The notes below the pieces were generated by a model. It was not told the origin of the DNA and did no database searches. It saw nothing but the letters and a program-made list of their open reading frames with translations. DNA of 16,687 bases from Atribacteria bacterium SCGC AAA255-G05 (lineage in GTDB: Bacteria; Atribacterota; Phoenicimicrobiia; Phoenicimicrobiales; Phoenicimicrobiaceae): positions 1-16,687 of the forward strand of contig ASPA01000046.1 of NCBI GenBank assembly GCA_000405605.1, in the 5' to 3' direction. Positions 1 through 6,763 of the stretch are shown piece by piece. Each line of letters begins with the position of its first letter. Position 1 is the first letter of the stretch. The position numbers were made by a program, and so were the translations under genes.

Positions 1-112
1 CTTTAACATAAGTACCTCTTTTCTTTAAAGATGGTAAGTATCTTTTTTGGTATATTTTTTCTATTTTAGCATGAATTCTGGTATTAATAAATGGTAAGGT
101 TTTATTAGTCAC
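1..112 (-). CDS. Possible 5' part of a minus-strand gene, cut by the left edge
   Basis: Reading the minus strand from a GTG at 112-110, the frame stays open to the window edge for about 37 codons. The product is basic and Lys/Tyr/Ile-rich (it contains IEKIYQKRYLPSLKKRGTYVK-like residues), which fits coding sequence. I do not recognise the family. No good ribosome binding site precedes the GTG and the stretch is too short to test codon use, so it may be a chance open frame in AT-rich DNA. The plus strand over the same bases shows nothing convincing. If real, it is divergent from the S55 gene at 178. Confidence 0.28.
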   Translation of the reverse strand, partial: MTNKTLPFINTRIHAKIEKIYQKRYLPSLKKRGTYVK

Positions 113-114
113 AT

Positions 115-151
115 AACCACTAACTGGCTAACCATCCTCGCGAGATGCGAG
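115..151. repeat. Short AACC/AACTGG repeat remnant and small hairpin
   Basis: Three units beginning AACCAC, AACTGGCT and AACCATCC are spaced 7 and 8 bases apart at 115-137. They match the octamer family found in other gaps. They run into a small hairpin at 137-151, CTCGC-GAGAT-GCGAG. This lies just upstream of the S55 gene and could affect its leader. Confidence 0.45.
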
Positions 152-177
152 ATACAATTTTAATAAAGAAGGTAAAG

Positions 178-1998
178 ATGAAGATAAAATTAAATAAAAA
201 TATTTGTATAACAATTATATTTATTTTATTAATTTTATTTACCACGGGGACAAATTTATCCTTTAGCCAGAATATTTTTATGCCAGTTTCAGAAATAAAG
301 CCGGGGATGACGGGGATAGGAAAAACCGTTTTTCACGGAACGCAGATAGAAACTTTTCAGGTAGATGTCATAGATATAGTTAAAGGCGAAGGCAGTATTA
401 ATCATTTTATTTTAGCCAATTTAAGCGGAGATAAGATTGAAGAGGGCGGCGGTATATCAGCAGGGACGAGTGGCAGCCCGGTCTATATAGACGGCAGACT
501 TATTGGAGCTGTATCTTATGCCTGGGAAATGAGCGAACACAATCTCTGCCTTGTAACCCCCATTCAGGAGATGTTAGAAATATTCAATCTCCCCCATGAA
601 AACAATCAGACTTTATTACAAAAATATAAAATTGATAATTCTTTATATTTTACAGCGGAAAAGACAAACAAAATAATAGTTAAAAATATTTTGAAAAATA
701 ATAATTTTCCAGAATTAGCAGGCCGAGAGGAAATTATCTTTTACCCTGTAGTTTCACCGATTATTATAAATGGTATTAAGGGTAGAGCTTTAGAGAGATT
801 AAGCAGTTCTCTAAAAGAATTTAATCTTATATCTATTCAAGGAGTCGGGTTTAACGAAAATAGTGATACAAACTTTCAAGAGGTGGGAGAAAGGCTTTCC
901 AATAAAATAGAAGCCGGTTCTGCCATAGGAATACAATTGATTAGGGGAGATGTTAATATTACTTCTATCGGAACAGTAACTTATCGAGAAGGAAACAGGA
1001 TTTTGGCTTTAGGACACCCTTTTTTAAAGAAGGGTAAAGTTTCATTCCTTCTTTCTGCAATATATATTTATCATAGTTTTCCCAATATAGTTATGCCCTT
1101 TAAATTGGGTTCTCCTTTAAATTTAGTGGGGAAAGTCGTTCAGGATAGAGAGGCAGGTATATTAGCCATACTGAATTCTTACCCTCCGGTGATTCCGCTT
1201 AAAATACAAGTAACAGAGGTTAATTCAGGACTATCTTACCAGATGGGAGTCCAGATGATAAATGATTACGATCTGTTAGAGCCCCTGGTTTCAAATATAA
1301 CCGTGCAGGCGATAGATAATGCTCTGGATAGGATTGGAGCAGGAACTGCTAAGATAGATGTAGGGATAAAAGGGAAGAAAGAGGGGCAAGAGCTTTTCCG
1401 AAAGAATATGTATTACAGTTCAGATGATATAGCCGTTCAGGCTATCACTGAGATACCCGAGATTATAGATTTAATCGTAAATAATTATTTTGAAATAGTT
1501 GATTTGACGGCGATAAATATCGATATTAAAATAGATACTAAAAAGAAAATTGGCAGGGTGGAGGAAGTTGTATTAGAAGATTCCTCAATTAAGCCGGGAG
1601 ATTATCTTGAAGCGAAAATTAAGATTAGACCTTTTCGCGGAGATTTAATTGAAAAGACGATGACTATTCAGATCCCTTCAGATACACCTCCAGGGGAAGC
1701 TTTATTAATGGTAAACGGAGGAGGAGAGTTATTAGATAATTACCAGGAAGAGTTTGTTGATAGTAGTAAACAGGATTGTAAAAGTTTAGAAGAGACCTTT
1801 AAGAAAATTTCTGATCGGCCAAGAGGTAATCAAATTATCGGAGAAGTAATTGTATATTCTAATGAATTGCCCTACGAAGAAAATATTAGAAATGGTGACC
1901 TAAGGAAAGAAGAAGAAGAGGATTTAATAATTTCTAAGATCGAAACAGATATGGTTATTGAAGGATATCTAGAGATAGCTTTTACAATTGAAAGATGA
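178..1998 (+). CDS. Exported SpoIVB-type peptidase S55 domain protein
   Basis: About 606 residues. The ATG at 178 is preferred over the in-frame ATG at 145: GAAGG sits 7 bases upstream, and the product then begins with a classic signal peptide (basic MKIKLNK, then a hydrophobic run to about residue 25). The mature protein should lie outside the membrane. Residues 96-103 read AGTSGSPV, a chymotrypsin-like nucleophile motif with Ser100, inside a segment (DVIDIVKGEG...GGISAGTSGSPVYIDGRLIGAV) typical of peptidase S55. A second conserved block, TSIGTVTYREG...LALGHPF, carries His280. SpoIVB is a sporulation protease that signals to sigma-K processing, but long S55 proteins also occur in non-sporulating bacteria with unknown substrates. 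Ser precedes His here, the reverse of my recollection of SpoIVB. No sporulation gene is visible nearby. Family call firm; activity and substrate inferred. Confidence 0.85.
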   Translation: MKIKLNKNICITIIFILLILFTTGTNLSFSQNIFMPVSEIKPGMTGIGKTVFHGTQIETFQVDVIDIVKGEGSINHFILANLSGDKIEEGGGISAGTSGSPVYIDGRLIGAVSYAWEMSEHNLCLVTPIQEMLEIFNLPHENNQTLLQKYKIDNSLYFTAEKTNKIIVKNILKNNNFPELAGREEIIFYPVVSPIIINGIKGRALERLSSSLKEFNLISIQGVGFNENSDTNFQEVGERLSNKIEAGSAIGIQLIRGDVNITSIGTVTYREGNRILALGHPFLKKGKVSFLLSAIYIYHSFPNIVMPFKLGSPLNLVGKVVQDREAGILAILNSYPPVIPLKIQVTEVNSGLSYQMGVQMINDYDLLEPLVSNITVQAIDNALDRIGAGTAKIDVGIKGKKEGQELFRKNMYYSSDDIAVQAITEIPEIIDLIVNNYFEIVDLTAINIDIKIDTKKKIGRVEEVVLEDSSIKPGDYLEAKIKIRPFRGDLIEKTMTIQIPSDTPPGEALLMVNGGGELLDNYQEEFVDSSKQDCKSLEETFKKISDRPRGNQIIGEVIVYSNELPYEENIRNGDLRKEEEEDLIISKIETDMVIEGYLEIAFTIER

Positions 1999-1999
1999 A

Positions 2000-2039
2000 T
2001 TAATTGACCAATTTGCCGATTGACCAATTCGCCAATTAA
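2000..2039. repeat. 8-bp tandem array, five units (CCRATTNN)
   Basis: Immediately after the S55 stop codon come five exact-period octamers: TTAATTGA, CCAATTTG, CCGATTGA, CCAATTCG, CCAATTAA. The first six positions are near constant and the last two vary. The complement of the unit is AATTGG plus two variable bases, the same family as the array interrupted by the group II intron at 6259. Confidence 0.9.
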
Positions 2040-2042
2040 TAA

Positions 2043-2082
2043 GTGTATGGGTGAATGGGTGTATGGGTGAATGGGTGAATGG
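2043..2082. repeat. 8-bp tandem array, five units (GTGWATGG), abutting ispD
   Basis: Five octamers, GTGTATGG and GTGAATGG in the order T-A-T-A-A at the fourth base, end ten bases before the ispD start codon. The array keeps an open frame with GTG codons, so a longer IspD is formally possible from 2051. That extension encodes a repeat-derived peptide with no family match. The G-rich end (GGGG at 2081-2084) is the only plausible ribosome binding sequence for ispD. Confidence 0.88.
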
Positions 2083-2092
2083 GGTTGTAGAT

Positions 2093-2800
2093 ATGAAAAT
2101 AGTAACTCTAATCGCAGCAGCCGGTAAGGGAAAAAGAATGAATGCCAGGATAAACAAGCCCTTTATCCCTATTTTTGGCAAGCCAATTTTAGCCTACACT
2201 ATTGAGAAATTTGAAAAATGTAAATTAATTGATAAAATATATCTCTTAGTTAACCCTGAGGAAAAGGAGATATGTCACAAAAACATAATATTAAAATACA
2301 ACTTTTTTAAGGTTCAAGAATTAGTTGATGGAGGAAAGACCAGGCAGGATTCAATATATAATGGCCTAAAGGCACTGGATAAGGATACAGATATAGTAGT
2401 GATCCACGATGGTGCTCGTCCTTTAGTTGAAGCAACTACTATCCGGAATTCAATTGAAAAAGCACAGGAATATGGAGCAGCGATTGCAGTTATTCCCATT
2501 AAAGACACTGTAAAAAAAAGTGAAAATAATTTTTTTATAAATAAAACTCTTAACCGAGAGGAGATATGGAGAGCTCAAACCCCCCAAACTTTTAAATATG
2601 ATATAATTTTACCTGCTTATCATCAGGCTTATAAAGATAAATATTTAGCCACAGACGATGCCGCGATTGTGGAAAGATACGGGCATAAAGTAAAATTGAT
2701 AATTGGTTCAGAAGAAAATATTAAAATAACTACTCCCTTTGATGTAATTGTAGCGGAGATTTTTTTAAAGAAAGGATTTGGATTTAAGTTCAAATTATGA
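2093..2800 (+). CDS. ispD: 2-C-methyl-D-erythritol 4-phosphate cytidylyltransferase
   Basis: Third enzyme of the MEP pathway. It joins CTP and MEP to give CDP-methylerythritol plus pyrophosphate in the cytoplasm. The 235-residue length matches the family. Visible motifs are the nucleotide-binding LIAAAGKGKRM at 6-16 with Lys22, DGGKTRQDS at 79-87, HDGARP at 105-110, TLNREEIWRAQTPQTF at 152-167, and ENIKITTP at 208-215 with the catalytic-type Lys211. The ATG at 2093 was chosen because the core begins five residues later; the open frame upstream is repeat sequence. The stop overlaps the ispE start by four bases (ATGA), so the two are translationally coupled. The only Shine-Dalgarno-like sequence is the GGGG at the end of the octamer array. 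Confidence 0.97.
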   Translation: MKIVTLIAAAGKGKRMNARINKPFIPIFGKPILAYTIEKFEKCKLIDKIYLLVNPEEKEICHKNIILKYNFFKVQELVDGGKTRQDSIYNGLKALDKDTDIVVIHDGARPLVEATTIRNSIEKAQEYGAAIAVIPIKDTVKKSENNFFINKTLNREEIWRAQTPQTFKYDIILPAYHQAYKDKYLATDDAAIVERYGHKVKLIIGSEENIKITTPFDVIVAEIFLKKGFGFKFKL

Positions 2801-3654
2801 AAGAAATTGAAATAGATAGCTATTCCAAGATAAATCTGACTCTAAATATACTGGCGAAGCGTCAGGATGGATATCATGATATAGAGACCATAATGCAATC
2901 TATTAACCTTGCTGACAGAATATTTATTAAGGAAGAAAAAGAAGGAATAAAGATAAAATGCAGTCATCCTCTGGTTCCCGTCGATTCCCAAAGTTTAACC
3001 TATAGGTCAGCAGAGAAGATTCTTCACCGATATAGAATAACAAGGGGAGTCAAAATAGAAATTGATAAAAAAATTCCTTTAGCCGGTGGGATGGCGGGGG
3101 GTTCAGCTAATTCCGCCTCTATTTTAGTAGGAATAAATAAACTTTTCGCTTTGAATTTAAGCAATAAGGATTTAAGGGAAATAGGAGAAGAACTGGGAAT
3201 GGATGTCCCTTTTTGCATCCAGAATGGCACTGCTCTTGCTTACCATAAAGGGGAAAAAGTAACTCCTCTATCTCCGATCAACCCACCACTGTGGATTATA
3301 ATAATAAACCCTGGGTTTGAAATACCTACCAAGTGGGCTTATAATAATCTTAATTTAGAGTGGCTTAAGAAAGAGAAAAACAATACTAAAGGCATGCTTA
3401 ATGCCCTAAAAGAGGGGGAGCTTCCGGGAATTGCTAAAAATTTATTTAATTCTTTTGAAGGGTTAATAATTAAAAAATACCCGGAAATTGGAAAAATTAA
3501 AGATAGGTTAATAGAAGAGGGTGCTTTGGGTGCCCTTATGTCCGGCAGCGGCCCTACTGTTTTCGGAATAGCCCAAAACAAAGAGCAAGCTTTAAAGATT
3601 TACGAAAAATTAAAATCAGAATATAAATCAATCTGGGCAGTGCATACTATTTAG
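2797..3654 (+). CDS. ispE: 4-diphosphocytidyl-2-C-methyl-D-erythritol kinase
   Basis: GHMP-family kinase that uses ATP to phosphorylate CDP-methylerythritol at the 2-hydroxyl, the MEP step after IspD. At 285 residues it is family length. The N-terminal SYSKINLTLNI carries Lys11, GYHDIETIM carries His27, the glycine-rich ATP loop PLAGGMAGGSANSAS spans 94-108, MDVPF carries the catalytic-type Asp136, and the C-terminal GALMSGSGPTVFG block spans about 245-257. It begins inside the ispD stop codon and ends just before a repeat-filled gap, so ispD-ispE form a coupled pair and ispF follows 180 bases on. Confidence 0.97.
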   Translation: MKEIEIDSYSKINLTLNILAKRQDGYHDIETIMQSINLADRIFIKEEKEGIKIKCSHPLVPVDSQSLTYRSAEKILHRYRITRGVKIEIDKKIPLAGGMAGGSANSASILVGINKLFALNLSNKDLREIGEELGMDVPFCIQNGTALAYHKGEKVTPLSPINPPLWIIIINPGFEIPTKWAYNNLNLEWLKKEKNNTKGMLNALKEGELPGIAKNLFNSFEGLIIKKYPEIGKIKDRLIEEGALGALMSGSGPTVFGIAQNKEQALKIYEKLKSEYKSIWAVHTI

Positions 3655-3656
3655 TC

Positions 3657-3696
3657 GTTAATTAGTTAGTTAGTTAATTGGTTACCTGGTTAAGAA
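3657..3696. repeat. 8-bp tandem array, five units (GTTANNTR-type)
   Basis: Directly after the ispE stop codon the octamers GTTAATTA, GTTAGTTA, GTTAATTG, GTTACCTG and GTTAAGAA follow with exact period. Shifting the register gives AATTGGTT and ACCTGGTT, linking this array to the AATTGGTC family. Confidence 0.85.
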
Positions 3697-3713
3697 AATA
3701 AAAGATAAAAATC

Positions 3714-3821
3714 AGTAGTTAGGAGCCCGAATTCAGGAGCCAATGTATATAGAGCGACAGTAATGAGTGATTAGTAACAAGAACCAGTTAACCAATTAAC
3801 CATGTAACTAAGTAACTAATA
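3714..3821. repeat. Composite of 7-bp then 8-bp tandem repeats before ispF
   Basis: Heptamers run from 3714 (AGTAGTT, AGGAGCC, CGAATTC, AGGAGCC, AATGTAT, ATAGAGC), then, after a 3-base offset, AGTAATG, AGTGATT, AGTAACA. These pass into five exact octamers at 3782-3821: AACCAGTT, AACCAATT, AACCATGT, AACTAAGT, AACTAATA. The ispF ribosome binding site follows at once. No gene is visible in this gap. Confidence 0.85.
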
Positions 3822-3834
3822 GTGAGGTAAATTC

Positions 3835-4314
3835 ATGCGGGTAGGTTTTGGATACGATGTCCATCCTTTAATTTTGGGGAGAAAATTAATTTTAGGAGGA
3901 GAGGTTATTCCGTACCAAAAGGGTTTGGATGGACATTCAGATGCTGATGTCTTAATTCATTCTTTAATAGATGCTTTATTAGGAGCAGCAGGAGAAGGAG
4001 ATATCGGCCAGCATTTCCCGGATAATGATGAACAATATAAAAATATTTCCGGTCTAAAATTATTGGAAAATATTTATAAAATATTAAAAAGAAAAAAACT
4101 TGCCATAAACAATATAGATGTTTCCGTAGTATTGGAGGAACCACGGATTGCACCCTTTATTATGAAGATGAAAAAAAATATAGCCCAAGTTTTAAAAATA
4201 TCTTCCGAAAAGATAAATATTAAAGCTACAACTAATGAGAAGATGGGTTTTATTGGGAGAAGAGAGGGCGCAGCATCTTATTGTGTGGTTAGTTTGAACG
4301 AGGACTCAGATTAA
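3835..4314 (+). CDS. ispF: 2-C-methyl-D-erythritol 2,4-cyclodiphosphate synthase
   Basis: Converts the IspE product to methylerythritol cyclodiphosphate with loss of CMP, usually as a trimer with a zinc ion in each site. At 159 residues it has normal length. Metal ligands Asp8 and His10 lie in GYDVHPL and His42 in DVLIHSLIDALLGA. The substrate loop DGHSDAD is at 32-38, DIGQHFPD at 56-63, and the C-terminal TTNEKMGFIGRREGAA at 132-147. GAGG lies 7 bases before the ATG. It is free-standing here, separated from ispDE by repeats rather than fused to IspD as in some bacteria. Confidence 0.97.
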   Translation: MRVGFGYDVHPLILGRKLILGGEVIPYQKGLDGHSDADVLIHSLIDALLGAAGEGDIGQHFPDNDEQYKNISGLKLLENIYKILKRKKLAINNIDVSVVLEEPRIAPFIMKMKKNIAQVLKISSEKINIKATTNEKMGFIGRREGAASYCVVSLNEDSD

Positions 4315-4324
4315 GAAAGTATCG

Positions 4325-4481
4325 AGTATATAGTATATAGTATATAGCTAAGAATAGCGTAGAGCGGATAGAAAAACAGTGATGAGTAATGAGTAATTAG
4401 TGACAAGAACTGATTAACCAGGCAACCAACTAACTATTTGTATACGCGATACGATATGCTATATACGAAATACTAGTAAAT
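4325..4481. repeat. Composite repeat: 7-bp, 8-bp, then 7-bp blocks
   Basis: The block order is three copies of AGTATAT, then AGCTAAG, AATAGCG, TAGAGCG. A linker of A residues leads into heptamers AGTGATG, AGTAATG, AGTAATT, AGTGACA (4378-4405), then octamers AACTGATT, AACCAGGC, AACCAACT, AACTATTT (4408-4439), then heptamers GTATACG, CGATACG, ATATGCT, ATATACG, AAATACT, AGTAAAT (4440-4481). The whole ispF-to-DUF1844 gap is made of these words and no open frame is seen. The segment 4363-4407 matches 43 of 45 bases with 5935-5979. Confidence 0.88.
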
Positions 4482-4503
4482 AAGGGGGAGAAGGATAGTA
4501 ATT

Positions 4504-4899
4504 ATGAAAAAAGAAGAAGTAAGAGAAGAGAAAACAGAAAAAGACGAAGAGATAAAAGAAAAAAAGGTACAGAAAGAGGAGAAAGAAGAAACAAAGGAAA
4601 AAGGTAAAGAAGAAGAAAAAAAACAAGAAGAGCATTTTAAAGAACCTGATTTACCTGTTCTTTTTGTGTGGTTTATAAGTATGTTGAGCGGAAAAGCCTG
4701 GGAGTATTTGGGACTCATCATGAATCCCGAGACTAAAGAAATTAATAAAGATTTAAAAAAAGCTAAAATTGCTATAGATACTATAGTATTTTTATATGAC
4801 CAAATTAAAGATGATTTAAACCCGGAAGATTTCAAGCGGATCGAAAGTTTACTGGCAAATTTAAGAATGAATTATGTGGAGAAGTTGAAAGAATCATAA
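4504..4899 (+). CDS. DUF1844 family protein with charged N-terminal extension
   Basis: 131 residues. Residues 1-46 are almost wholly Lys and Glu, a low-complexity and probably disordered or coiled extension. Residues about 47-131 match DUF1844: a hydrophobic segment (PVLFVWFISMLSGKAWEYLGLI), then NPETKEINKDLKKAKIAIDTI, and a C-terminal EDFKRIESLLANLRMNYVE helix. The function of DUF1844 is not known; it is a small, predicted cytoplasmic helical domain in many bacterial phyla. A GGGGGAGAAGG sequence precedes the ATG. The TPR gene follows after 46 bases, so they probably share a transcript. A reverse-strand open frame here is a shadow of the Lys/Glu codons. Confidence 0.85.
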   Translation: MKKEEVREEKTEKDEEIKEKKVQKEEKEETKEKGKEEEKKQEEHFKEPDLPVLFVWFISMLSGKAWEYLGLIMNPETKEINKDLKKAKIAIDTIVFLYDQIKDDLNPEDFKRIESLLANLRMNYVEKLKES

Positions 4900-4945
4900 G
4901 ATTAAAGAATATTAATAAGAAGAAAGTGGGGAAGGTGCAAGAATA

Positions 4946-5929
4946 ATGATGGAAAAATTTTTTCATAAAATCGGTCTGAGTTTATTAATCCTATTTTTAA
5001 TTTTAATTTTGAGCAGTGCAATAATTTACGCTCAGGATTATCAGACCTACTATAAAAATGGGTATGAGTATTTTCTTCAGGGGAAATATGAGATGGCCGA
5101 ACAATATTATAAGAAAGCTATAGAGCTGAACCTTGATTTTGAGAATGCCCATTACTGGCTGGGGAAAGTATATAAACAAACCGGTGATTATAGTCAGGCA
5201 ATAGAACAATGGAAAGAAGTTCTAAGAATCAACCCCAGAAATCAATATGCCTTTCAGAATTTAACAGGCAGTTTTAAGAGCACCTCCAGGGTTCAATCAG
5301 ATAAGGCGAATGATTATTTGAATGAGGGAATTGAGATAATTGGAAATCCGGAAGAATATCTTTTTAGGGTGAGTGCCCCTTCTGTAGACAGTTTGTTAAG
5401 TACTCTCCCTTATTTTAAAAGAGCCGCCAGTATGGAACCGAATTTATTAGAAGCTTTTTACTGGATAGCTGAAACTTATCGAGTTTTAGGAGAAAAAAGC
5501 ACCTGGCAGTTTACCAATTTAGCTATAGAAAATTATAAAAGAGTTATCGATATAGAAGAAACTGCTAACCCAATCTCCTTTGAGCATCCCTCACCATATT
5601 GGCGTTCTTACGTGCAATTAACCAAAATTTATAGTTCTTTGGGATTAAAAGATAAAGAGGAAAATCTGTGGCTTCAATTGGAGAAAGCAAAATCACTCCC
5701 CTACAAACAGGTTTTAGAAAGAAAAGGATATTTTGGTTTTGACTTTCCTTCACGAATAGAAGTCAGTTTTAAAGATGGAGACAAGATAGAGAACTGGATC
5801 TATTCGGAGAAGGATATTACTTTTGCGGTAATCAATGGAGAAGTAGAGGGCGAGAAAGAGAAAGAGCCCGAACAGAGTGAAATAGAAACAAAAATTGAAG
5901 AAAGTATACCGGAAGAGAAAGATAACTAG
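4946..5929 (+). CDS. Exported TPR-repeat protein
   Basis: 327 residues. The N-terminus is a signal peptide or membrane anchor (basic start, hydrophobic LLILFLILILSSAIIYA, possible cleavage after AQ near residue 30). Two clear tetratricopeptide repeats follow at about 33-66 and 67-100 (NGYEYFLQGKYEMAEQYYKKAIELN; HYWLGKVYKQTGDYSQAIEQWKEVLRINP). Weaker TPR-like helices appear around 155-205. The C-terminal 30 residues are highly acidic. TPRs act as protein-binding scaffolds, here probably on the outer face of the membrane; the partner is unknown. GGGGAAGG lies 10 bases before the first of two adjacent ATG codons. No catalytic motif is seen. Confidence 0.82.
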   Translation: MMEKFFHKIGLSLLILFLILILSSAIIYAQDYQTYYKNGYEYFLQGKYEMAEQYYKKAIELNLDFENAHYWLGKVYKQTGDYSQAIEQWKEVLRINPRNQYAFQNLTGSFKSTSRVQSDKANDYLNEGIEIIGNPEEYLFRVSAPSVDSLLSTLPYFKRAASMEPNLLEAFYWIAETYRVLGEKSTWQFTNLAIENYKRVIDIEETANPISFEHPSPYWRSYVQLTKIYSSLGLKDKEENLWLQLEKAKSLPYKQVLERKGYFGFDFPSRIEVSFKDGDKIENWIYSEKDITFAVINGEVEGEKEKEPEQSEIETKIEESIPEEKDN

Positions 5930-6005
5930 CGTTTAGCGGATAAAAAAACAGTGATAAGTAATGAGTAATTAGTGACAAGTTACGGATTGCAAGTTACAAG
6001 TTTGA
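5928..6005. repeat. 7-bp repeat composite after the TPR gene
   Basis: AGCGTTT and AGCGGAT are followed by an A-rich linker and eight heptamers at 5950-6005: AGTGATA, AGTAATG, AGTAATT, AGTGACA, AGTTACG, GATTGCA, AGTTACA, AGTTTGA. The 69 bases 5935-6003 recur in inverted orientation at 13007-12939 with 65 identities. The rest of the gap to 6087 shows no gene and no clear repeat. Confidence 0.88.
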
Positions 6006-6087
6006 AAAAGACGCATTGGTGTATTACTATACATCCAGAATAATCTAATAAAACCGTAGGACAGGCATCTCGCATGTCTATCTAAGT

Positions 6088-6140
6088 GTAGGGGTTCGAT
6101 TCATTGAACCCGTTTCGGGTCGAATAAATTCGACCCCTAC
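6088..6140. repeat. REP-like double hairpin bounded by GTAGGGG/CCCCTAC
   Basis: A 53-base element with outer inverted termini GTAGGGGT and ACCCCTAC encloses two hairpins. The left is GGGTTC-N8-GAACCC and the right is the perfect GGGTCGAAT-AA-ATTCGACCC. The right half matches the element at 15487-15529. The architecture resembles REP elements that are mobilised by TnpA-REP (RAYT) enzymes in other bacteria; no such gene is in this window. Confidence 0.75.
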
Positions 6141-6142
6141 TT

Positions 6143-6258
6143 AATTGGTCAATCGGTAAATTGGTGAATCGGCCAATTATTTTATTGGTCAATTGGCAAA
6201 TTGGTCAATTAATTTTAACTGGTCAACTGACAAACTAATCCTAATTGGTCAATTGGTC
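6143..6258. repeat. 8-bp array (AATTGGTC family), left half, split by the intron
   Basis: About fourteen units based on AATTGGTC, among them AATCGGTA, AATTGGTG, AATCGGCC, TATTGGTC, AATTGGCA, AACTGGTC and AACTGACA, with two 10-base units that break phase. The last two units before the intron are both AATTGGTC. The array resumes in phase at 8241, so it existed before the intron arrived. Confidence 0.92.
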
Positions 6259-6763
6259 GTGCGGCCTAGCAAGGTCGTATCATATAACGGGTGGGAATCC
6301 CGTCTGGTAAGGTCTAACCAACCGCCAGTAGTTAGCTTTGGAGGATAGTAGGTAACTACTATCTTTAAGCGTAGGCAAACAAGGTAGCAGGCCGAAAGCG
6401 CACGTTGAAGGGATTGAGCCCCGTAAGAACCAGAAAATTGGGAAGGCTGATGTGGTGACTGACACAGAAAGCTATAGTTTAATAATCGCTCTGGTAAGAT
6501 TATTAATGCTTCCCCGGGGTCTATGACCTTGGCATGTTACACACAGGTATGATACGGCAACTGGGGAGACCCTATCTGTTCTTGCAGAGGATACTGTGAG
6601 TATGGCAGAACAAGTGATAATAAAGCAAGGAAGCCAGATGGCAGGTAGGGAGTCGGATTACAGTATAGTACCGTTGAAGTAGGGTAACTCCTACAGAGGG
6701 AAGGCTGTAACATATTATCGCCCTTTTACAGGGAAACATTTACCCACTCAGAGAGGAGTACGA

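Noticed and set aside
178..1998. Evidence for sporulation from the SpoIVB-like protein
   Set aside because: S55-domain proteins occur in non-sporulating phyla, and no other sporulation gene is present in the window.
2051..2092. N-terminal extension of IspD from GTG 2051
   Set aside because: The extra residues come from the octamer array and the family core begins right after ATG 2093.
4473..4835. Ser/Phe-rich minus-strand open frame of 120 codons
   Set aside because: It is the antisense of the Lys/Glu-rich DUF1844 gene, where AAA/GAA codons leave the reverse frame open.
6088..6140. GGTTCGATTC resembles a tRNA T-arm
   Set aside because: No acceptor, D-arm or anticodon stem surrounds it; the sequence is instead explained by the double-hairpin element shared with 15487-15529.
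6280..6465. Minus-strand open frame inside the intron 5' region
   Set aside because: It lies in structured ribozyme domains antisense to the intron, with no ribosome binding site or family match.
6259..6763. Riboswitch or other structured RNA upstream of the reverse transcriptase
   Set aside because: Its structure is accounted for by group II intron domains I-III, given the GTGCG 5' end and the matching domains V and VI downstream.
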